Assembly (NCBI GenBank): GCA_036511155.1
Contig: DATCCR010000155.1
Location: forward strand, 1-9,502
DNA length: 9,502 nucleotides
Reading direction: 5' to 3'
Source: Bog-756 sp036511155
GTDB lineage: Bacteria; Actinomycetota; Acidimicrobiia; Acidimicrobiales; RAAP-2
Shown: positions 1 through 4,791 of the stretch, in pieces
How positions within the stretch are numbered: position 1 is the first letter of the stretch
Layout of the letters: the number at the start of each line of letters is the position of its first letter
The notes under the pieces: model-generated
Seen by the model: only the letters and a program-made list of their open reading frames with translations
The model's database searches: none
Told to the model about the DNA's origin: nothing
Translations under genes and position numbers: made by a program

Positions 1-1074
1 TCGTGGGTGTTCTACGTCGATGCCCTCTTCGGCTTCAACCACATCACCGGCCTCGAGAACTGGGGCATCGCCATGGTCGGCCTGTGGGTGCCGGCCCTGG
101 TGAACCTGGTCGGGATCCGCCAGATGGCCTGGTTCCAGAACGTGACCGTCGTGCTGAAGTTCCTCCCCCTGCTGTTCGTCGCGCTGGTCGGATGGTTCTT
201 CGTCGAGAAGGCCAACTTCGGACCGTTCAATGCATCGGGGGGCAGTCTCTACAGCGGCATCGGGATCGCCGCCGGTGTGGCCCTGTTCTCCTTCATCGGC
301 GTCGAGGCGGCGGCCATGACCGCCAAGCGGGTCGAGAACCCCCGCGTCAACGTCGGTCGGGCCTCGCTGCTCGGCACGGGCCTCAGTGCCGTCCTGTACG
401 TGCTGGTCACGGCGGCGGTGATGGGTCTGGTGCCCCATCATGCGTTGATCAACAACGGATCGCCGTTCGTCGACGCCTTCCAGACGATCTTCAACGGTGC
501 CGGCTGGGCCGGCAAGTTCATCGCCGCCGTCGCTGTGGTCTCCGGCATAGGGGCCCTCAACGGCTGGACGCTCATCGTGACCGAGACGTCCCGGGCCATC
601 GCCCAGGACGACCTCTTCCCCCGCCCCTTCGCCTGGACCGACTCGAAAGGCACCGCCTGGTTCGGCATCGTGGTCGGCACCGCACTCCCGTCGCTGCTGA
701 TGCTGTGGCGCTACACCACCACGTCCGGCCTGACCGTCTTCACCTACCTGGTCGACCTCACCGTGGTGACCGTGGCCATCCCGTACTTCTTCTCGGCCAT
801 CGCCCAGCTCACCTTCCTGGTGGGCCGCCGCCGCAGAGTGCAGGGCTGGCAGCTGGCACGCGATGTGTCGGTGGCCGGGGCCAGCGTCCTGTTCTCCATG
901 TGGGTGACGTTCGCTTCGGGCTACCAGGTCGTCTATCAGGCACTCGTCGTGATCCTGGCCGGCCTCGTCCTCTACGCCTTCCTCAACGCCCGCCGCCAGC
1001 GTCTGGGCGAGGCCTCCGAGCCGGTGGACCTGCCGCCCGAGGAGCTGTCGGTCGACCATGTCGCATCTGTCTGA
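1..1074 (+). CDS. AdiC/ArcD-like APC-family amino-acid antiporter (5' partial)
   Basis: Integral inner-membrane transporter of the APC superfamily, most like the arginine/agmatine antiporter AdiC. By position it probably exchanges arginine for ornithine or citrulline for the deiminase pathway. The frame is open from base 1, so the GTG at 7 is not taken as the start; about 100 N-terminal residues (the first helices) lie outside. The visible 357 residues are mostly hydrophobic helices separated by short polar loops. Recognisable family segments are FSFIGVEAA (visible residues 96-104), the following R-VENP-RVNVGRAS loop, LNGWTLI (187-192) with the Trp that lines the substrate path in AdiC, and the DDLFPRPFA loop (203-211). 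The C-terminal tail is acidic. At the position of AdiC Trp202 there is Phe, a conservative aromatic change. The stop is 58 nt before arcA, so co-transcription is likely. Family is clear; substrate is inferred from context. Confidence 0.88.
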   Translation, partial: SWVFYVDALFGFNHITGLENWGIAMVGLWVPALVNLVGIRQMAWFQNVTVVLKFLPLLFVALVGWFFVEKANFGPFNASGGSLYSGIGIAAGVALFSFIGVEAAAMTAKRVENPRVNVGRASLLGTGLSAVLYVLVTAAVMGLVPHHALINNGSPFVDAFQTIFNGAGWAGKFIAAVAVVSGIGALNGWTLIVTETSRAIAQDDLFPRPFAWTDSKGTAWFGIVVGTALPSLLMLWRYTTTSGLTVFTYLVDLTVVTVAIPYFFSAIAQLTFLVGRRRRVQGWQLARDVSVAGASVLFSMWVTFASGYQVVYQALVVILAGLVLYAFLNARRQRLGEASEPVDLPPEELSVDHVASV

Positions 1075-1121
1075 CTCCGTCCGTCCGAACCATCCACCTG
1101 ACCTGTCGCTCCACCCCGACC

Positions 1122-1127
1122 GGAGGA
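1122..1127 (+). promoter_or_regulatory. Ribosome binding site of arcA
   Basis: GGAGGA lies 5 nt before the ATG at 1133. It decides the start: an in-frame ATG at 1058 would overlap the antiporter gene and add 25 residues that do not resemble arginine deiminases. Confidence 0.8.
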
Positions 1128-1132
1128 ATTCC

Positions 1133-2374
1133 ATGCCGTTCAGCGTCAACTCCGAGACCGGCGTCCTCCACGAGGCCATCATCCACCGCCCGGGCCTCGA
1201 GCTGTCCCGACTGACCCCCGAGAACATCACCGACCTGCTGTTCGACGACGTCATGTGGGCGGCCAAGGCCAAGGTCGAGCACGACGCGTTCGCCCAGGCC
1301 CTGCGGGACAAGGGGGTGAAGGTCCACTACTACGGCCAACTGCTGGCCGAGACCCTCGAACTGCCCGACGGGCGGGCCCATGTGCTCGACCGGCTGTGCA
1401 CACCCGAGCTGCTCGGCCGGTCGCTGGTCGTCCCGGTGCGACAGATGTTCGAGGACCTCGACGGGGCCGCCCTGGCCGAGTTCCTGGTGGGCGGGGTGAT
1501 CAAGGCCGATCTGCAGCCGCTGCGGGCCAACAGCCTGACGTGGGAGACGCTGCGAGCCGACGACTTCGTGCTCACTCCCTTGCCCAACCACCTGTTCCAA
1601 CGCGACAACTCGTGCTGGATCTACGGCGGGGTGACGATCAACCCGATGGCCATGCCGGCACGCCAGCGGGAGTCCCTGCACACCCGGGCCATCTACACGT
1701 ACCACCCGATGTTCGCGGGCCGGGACTTCGTCACCTACTACGGCGGGGACGACCGCGATCTGCGCCCGGCCTCGTTGGAGGGCGGGGACGTCCACGTCAT
1801 CGGCCACGGGGCCGTGCTGATCGGAATGGGTGAGCGCACGACGCCGATGGCCGTCGAGGCCGTGGCCCGGGCCCTGTTCACCTCGGGCCAGGCCACCCGG
1901 GTGGTGGCCATCGAGCTCCCACACAGCCACGCATTCATGCACCTCGACACGGTGATGTCGATGGTCGACCTCGACACCTTCGTGCTCTACCCGTTCTTCG
2001 ACCGGGACCTCCGCAGCTGGACGGTTGAAGCGGGTGACGGTCCCGACCAGCTGGCCGTCACGCTCAACGACGACCTGTGGGGGACCCTGGCCACCATCCT
2101 CGAGATCGACCGGGTCAACGTGCTGGCCACCGACGAGGACATCCGGGCCGCCGAACGCGAGCAGTGGGACGACGGGACCAACTACCTGGCGGTGGCCCCC
2201 GGGGTGGTGCTCGGCTACGACCGCAACGTGGCCACCAACACCATGCTCCGCAAGCACGGGATCGAGGTCGTGACCATCGAGGGCGGCGAGCTCGGCCGGG
2301 GCCGGGGCGGCCCCCGGTGCATGACCTGCCCGATCGTCCGGGAGTCCGCTACTCCGGCCGAGGAGCAGCGATGA
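1133..2374 (+). CDS. arcA: Arginine deiminase
   Basis: Cytoplasmic hydrolase converting L-arginine to L-citrulline and ammonia, the first step of the ADI pathway. The 413-residue protein has the usual length for the family (about 410-420). All catalytic landmarks are visible: Asp158 in FQRDNS, Glu216 and Asp219 in EGGDV, His270 and Asp272 in MHLDTV, and the nucleophile Cys396 in RGGPRCM. These match Pseudomonas ArcA Asp166, Glu224, His278, Asp280 and Cys406 with a constant offset of 8 (10 for the Cys), so the core has no large indels. The N-terminus (VNSETGVLHEAIIHRPG) is the typical first strand of the guanidino-modifying beta/alpha propeller. The start at 1133 is set by a GGAGGA box. The stop codon overlaps the ATG of the arcB remnant (ATGA). 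The enzyme looks fully active. Confidence 0.97.
   Translation: MPFSVNSETGVLHEAIIHRPGLELSRLTPENITDLLFDDVMWAAKAKVEHDAFAQALRDKGVKVHYYGQLLAETLELPDGRAHVLDRLCTPELLGRSLVVPVRQMFEDLDGAALAEFLVGGVIKADLQPLRANSLTWETLRADDFVLTPLPNHLFQRDNSCWIYGGVTINPMAMPARQRESLHTRAIYTYHPMFAGRDFVTYYGGDDRDLRPASLEGGDVHVIGHGAVLIGMGERTTPMAVEAVARALFTSGQATRVVAIELPHSHAFMHLDTVMSMVDLDTFVLYPFFDRDLRSWTVEAGDGPDQLAVTLNDDLWGTLATILEIDRVNVLATDEDIRAAEREQWDDGTNYLAVAPGVVLGYDRNVATNTMLRKHGIEVVTIEGGELGRGRGGPRCMTCPIVRESATPAEEQR
2360..2365 (+). promoter_or_regulatory. Ribosome binding site of the arcB remnant
   Basis: GAGGAG inside the last codons of arcA sits 5 nt before the ATG at 2371. The shortened arcB reading frame is therefore still preceded by a usable translation signal. 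Confidence 0.6.
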
Positions 2375-2604
2375 CCGTCGATCTGGCCGCCGAGTCGCAC
2401 AGCCAGGAGAGGGAGCGTCCGGAGGCGCGCCACGTGAAGCGTCGGAACGTGGCGCTGATCTTCGAGAAGGTCTCTACCCGCACGCGGTCGGCCATGGAGG
2501 TGACGGACGACGTGTTCGAGTCGCCGGCGTCGGTCGTCTCCGACCAGGCCGGCAACAGGCTGCACACGATCGAGGCGCCCATGGTCGCCACGATCGGGCG
2601 CTGA
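2371..2604 (+). pseudogene. arcB: Ornithine carbamoyltransferase remnant, internally deleted
   Basis: The 77-residue reading frame joins two separated parts of ornithine carbamoyltransferase (about 330 residues when complete). Residues 3-43 align without gaps to the segment DLSRDLK...KGKNIALIFEK-STRTR of Pseudomonas ArcB and include the carbamoyl-phosphate motif STRTR. Directly after it comes MEVTDDVFESPASVV, DQAGNRLHTIEA and MVATIG, the extreme C-terminal helix region. The first 20 or so residues and about 240 central residues are absent. The missing part would hold the HPTQ carbamoyl-phosphate site, the ornithine-binding SMG loop and the catalytic HCLP motif, so it cannot be a working transcarbamylase. 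Several kept positions also drift from consensus (RCAFEV to RSA-MEV, FDQAEN to SDQAGN). The frame is nevertheless open across the junction, begins with an ATGA overlap on arcA and ends one base before arcC. It is a decayed gene, an assembly collapse, or a mini-ORF kept for translational coupling; a new function is possible but unsupported. Confidence 0.9.
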
Positions 2605-2605
2605 C

Positions 2606-3514
2606 GTGCGACTGGTGGTGGCCGTGGGCGGCAACGCCCTGCTCGAGCGCGGGGACATCCCCGAAGCGGAGATCCAGGTGTTGCACGCCCTCGACGCCGT
2701 GCGGGCCCTCGCCCCCCTGGCCGCCGACCACGAGCTGGTGGTCACCCACGGCAATGGGCCCCAAGTGGGCCTGTTGGCCATCGAGAGCACCCGGGACCCG
2801 GACCTCACCCACCCGTTCCCGCTCGACGTGCTCGGCGCCCAGACCCAAGGGATGATCGGCTACTTCTTCCTCCAGGCGTTCGAGAACGCCCTGCCGGGAC
2901 GGGAAGTGGCCAGCCTCATCTGTCAGACCGTCGTCTCCCCCGACGACAAGGCGTTCCGCGATCCCACGAAATTCGTGGGGTCCGTCTACACGGAGGCGGA
3001 GGCCCGTCGGCTGGCCGACAAGTTCGGTTGGGCCGTACGTCCCGACGGCCCCCATTGGCGTCGGGTGGTGCCGTCGCCCGAGCCGCACGAGATCGTCGAG
3101 ATGGCGACGGTCCGCAGGCTGCTCGACGGCGGCGCCCTGGTCATCTGCGAAGGCGGCGGCGGCATCCCGGTGGTCCGCGGCGAGCACGGGCAGCTGCGTG
3201 GCACCGAGGCCGTCATCGACAAGGACCTCACCGCGTCGCTCCTGGCCCGGGACCTCGACGCCGACTCGTTGGTGCTGCTGACCGACGTGGCCGAGGTGGT
3301 CTCGGGCTACGGGACCGAGCACGCCCGGCCCATCGGACGCGTCACCACGACCGAGTTGCGGGCCGGGCAGTTCCCGGCCGGCACGATGGGGCCCAAGGTC
3401 GATGCCGCCTGCCGCTTCGTCGAGGCCACCGACCGCATCGCCAGGATCGGTCGCCTGTCCGACGCCCCCGACGTCCTGGCCGGGCGCCGCGGCACCGAGA
3501 TCGTCCCGGGCTGA
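2606..3514 (+). CDS. arcC: Carbamate kinase
   Basis: Cytoplasmic kinase transferring phosphate from carbamoyl phosphate to ADP, giving ATP plus carbamate (ammonia and CO2); the energy-yielding last step of the ADI pathway. The 302-residue protein is slightly shorter than the usual 310-315 but contains the whole amino-acid-kinase fold: VAVGGNAL at 5-12, THGNGPQVG at 47-55, EGGGGIPV at 182-189, DKDLTASLLA at 205-214, LLTDV at 224-228 and GTMGPKV at 259-265. The GTG at 2606 gives a first strand MRLVVAVGGNA with no extra residues. It follows the arcB-remnant TGA by one base and has no clear Shine-Dalgarno, so ribosomes probably re-initiate from the upstream frame. With no intact arcB beside it, its carbamoyl phosphate must come from an ornithine carbamoyltransferase encoded elsewhere or another source. 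Confidence 0.96.
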   Translation: MRLVVAVGGNALLERGDIPEAEIQVLHALDAVRALAPLAADHELVVTHGNGPQVGLLAIESTRDPDLTHPFPLDVLGAQTQGMIGYFFLQAFENALPGREVASLICQTVVSPDDKAFRDPTKFVGSVYTEAEARRLADKFGWAVRPDGPHWRRVVPSPEPHEIVEMATVRRLLDGGALVICEGGGGIPVVRGEHGQLRGTEAVIDKDLTASLLARDLDADSLVLLTDVAEVVSGYGTEHARPIGRVTTTELRAGQFPAGTMGPKVDAACRFVEATDRIARIGRLSDAPDVLAGRRGTEIVPG

Positions 3515-3561
3515 CCGCGGCACGGTCGCCGGCACGGGGGCCCCTCCGCACCGGTAGGTGT

Positions 3562-3573
3562 CACAATCGACGG
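3562..3573 (+). promoter_or_regulatory. Probable -10 element for a leaderless mRNA (3574 gene)
   Basis: CACAAT at 3562-3567 is followed by 6 nt and then the ATG. No Shine-Dalgarno is present. The same spacing recurs before the genes at 4792 and 7633. No convincing -35 box is visible. Confidence 0.45.
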
Positions 3574-4053
3574 ATGGCCACCGAGGAGGACTGGGCCTCG
3601 TACGCACGGGCCGTCATCGACGTCGCACCGCCGGGACGACCCCCGTTCCGGCTGGAGCCGGACCCGTCAGGCGCCACCGGCCCCTGGCCGGACCACCTGG
3701 TGGCACCGGTGGTGGTCGTCACCGCCTGGAACCCCGACGGCGTCGTCCTGCCGCCAGGCGACAACCAGGCCCGCAACCAGCTGCTGGTGGCCGAACTCGA
3801 CCGGCTCGGCATCGCCCACTGGCCCGCCGTCGGGCGGGACCTCGACACCCCGCACTACGAGGAGGGAGTGGCCGTGTCCGGTCTGACCGAGGCCGACGGG
3901 ACGGCCCTCGGCGCCCGCCACGGCCAGGCAGCCGTCTACGTCTGGACCCCGGGCGCCTGGGCGGTGGCCTCGTGCACCGACGACCGTCGCCTCATGTCGG
4001 GCTGGCGACTCGCGGCACGACCCTCCCTCCCGGACGAACCGTCCTCGACCTGA
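3574..4053 (+). CDS. DUF3293 domain protein
   Basis: Small soluble protein of 159 residues, without signal peptide or membrane helix, of unknown biochemical function. It shows the pattern of the DUF3293 family: a TAWNP motif (50-54), then GDNQARNQLL (62-71) where the family has a conserved E/DN..RN, a Gly-rich middle, an acidic EEGVAVSGL segment (96-104) in place of the usual W-E-S-F strand, and HGQAAVYVW (116-124). The N-terminal 40 residues are Pro-rich and less conserved. The start at 3574 is chosen because it has a -10-like hexamer at leaderless spacing and lies just before family homology; the frame stays open upstream inside arcC, which is only a composition effect. It lies 59 nt after arcC and probably has its own promoter, so a link to arginine metabolism is not implied. 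Family assignment is from motif memory. Confidence 0.8.
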   Translation: MATEEDWASYARAVIDVAPPGRPPFRLEPDPSGATGPWPDHLVAPVVVVTAWNPDGVVLPPGDNQARNQLLVAELDRLGIAHWPAVGRDLDTPHYEEGVAVSGLTEADGTALGARHGQAAVYVWTPGAWAVASCTDDRRLMSGWRLAARPSLPDEPSST

Positions 4054-4089
4054 GGCTCCGGACCTTCCCCATGGCACCGGGTACCACGA

Positions 4090-4122
4090 CAGGCCGTGGG
4101 CGGGGATCCCGCCCACGGCCTG
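4090..4122. terminator. Bidirectional hairpin terminator between convergent genes
   Basis: Perfect 15-bp inverted repeat (4090-4104 with 4108-4122) around the 3-nt loop GAT. It lies 36 bp after the stop of the DUF3293 gene and 32 bp after the stop of the minus-strand gene, so it can serve both. There is no T-run on either side, as is common for terminators in very GC-rich actinobacteria. Confidence 0.8.
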
Positions 4123-4154
4123 CGACCGGAGTTCGCGAGCGGCGGGTGCGCCGG

Positions 4155-4589
4155 TCAGAACACGTGGTTCACCAGCTTGGTGATGCGGGCCGGCAGTGCG
4201 GCCGTGATCTTGTCGGCCTGGGCCTGGGTGATCTGCCGGGCGGACACGCCCTGGGCCACCTTGCCGTCGGCGGCGGTCACCAGAGCCGACTCGACGGTCG
4301 AGGCGCTGATGTTGTGCTCGGCGGCAACCTGGGCGATGGACTTGCCCGACTTGAGCTCGGTGACGAGTGCCTGGGGGGTCACGCCGATGGTCGAGGCGCT
4401 CACGGCGATGGCGGACTTCCGGAGGTCCTTGCGGTGCTCCTTGAGCCACTTGTGCCCCGGGTGGGCGCCGGTGTGAGTCGCCGGCGCAGAGGTCGAGGTC
4501 GGCGTTGCAGCCTGCGCGATCCCGCCGACGGCGAGGCTCCCGAGCAGCGCGCCTGCGACGAGCACCGGGGCGACGAGTTTCTTGAACAT
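4155..4589 (-). CDS. Small secreted protein of unknown function
   Basis: The 144-residue protein starts with a textbook Sec signal peptide: FKK, hydrophobic core LVAPVLVAGALLGSLAVGG, likely cleavage after AQA (residue 27). A Thr/Ser/Ala/His-rich linker (28-46) and a short basic stretch (HKWLKEHRKDLRK, 47-59) follow. Residues 60-142 are predicted helical. They contain a motif often seen in secreted actinobacterial proteins, IGVTPQALVTELKSGKSIAQVAAEH (68-92), then ISASTVESALV, and ITQAQADKITAAL-ARITKLVN near the end. It recalls DUF2680-like proteins, but I cannot name the family firmly. The start at 4589 has AAGGAG 6 nt upstream; the reading frame extends much further upstream but only loses the signal peptide position. 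It is divergent from the GH3 gene and convergent with the DUF3293 gene. Export to the cell surface or medium is well supported; role is unknown. Confidence 0.85.
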   Translation of the reverse strand: MFKKLVAPVLVAGALLGSLAVGGIAQAATPTSTSAPATHTGAHPGHKWLKEHRKDLRKSAIAVSASTIGVTPQALVTELKSGKSIAQVAAEHNISASTVESALVTAADGKVAQGVSARQITQAQADKITAALPARITKLVNHVF

Positions 4590-4595
4590 GTCCGA

Positions 4596-4601
4596 CTCCT
4601 T
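4596..4601 (-). promoter_or_regulatory. Ribosome binding site of the secreted-protein gene
   Basis: AAGGAG on the minus strand, 6 nt before the ATG at 4589. It fixes the start at the signal peptide. This gene therefore has a leader, unlike the three + strand units around it. Confidence 0.75.
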
Positions 4602-4678
4602 GGTTGCCGATGTGGTGTGTGTCCTGACGATGATCGGCGGCTCGGGTGAAGGAACCGTGTGCGGGGTGTGAGGATTCG

Positions 4679-4700
4679 ATGAGCGCCGCCGGTGGCTCAT
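4679..4700. repeat. Interrupted palindrome in the divergent intergenic region
   Basis: ATGAGC, a 10-nt spacer, then GCTCAT: a perfect 6-bp inverted repeat at about 90 bp from each of the two divergent start codons. The geometry suits an operator for a dimeric regulator, but a 6-bp match can arise by chance. The rest of 4590-4791 holds no gene that I can support. Confidence 0.3.
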
Positions 4701-4779
4701 GGTGTGCATCCTCGAGGTGCCGGTGCCGGGTTCCGCTGCGCCTTGTCGTCGGTGACCCCGACCCGCACCCTGCACCCCG

Positions 4780-4791
4780 TACGATCTGGGC
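4780..4791 (+). promoter_or_regulatory. Probable -10 element for a leaderless mRNA (GH3 gene)
   Basis: TACGAT at 4780-4785 fits TANNNT exactly and ends 6 nt before the GTG start at 4792. Transcription would begin at or next to the start codon. No Shine-Dalgarno is present. Confidence 0.55.

Noticed and set aside
1058..1132. Upstream ATG extension of arcA
   Set aside because: The added 25 residues overlap the antiporter gene and do not resemble the family; the ATG at 1133 has a strong GGAGGA box and the standard N-terminus.
983..2257. 424-codon minus-strand frame opposite arcA
   Set aside because: It is a shadow of arcA; arcA has all its catalytic residues, while this frame shows no domain.
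2371..2604. Calling the 77-residue frame a complete novel small protein
   Set aside because: Both halves match separate regions of ornithine carbamoyltransferase, so decay or an assembly collapse explains it without a new function.
3513..3527. GACCG/CGGTC hairpin just after arcC as operon terminator
   Set aside because: The stem is only 5 bp, overlaps the stop codon and has no T-run, so it is too weak to list as a terminator.
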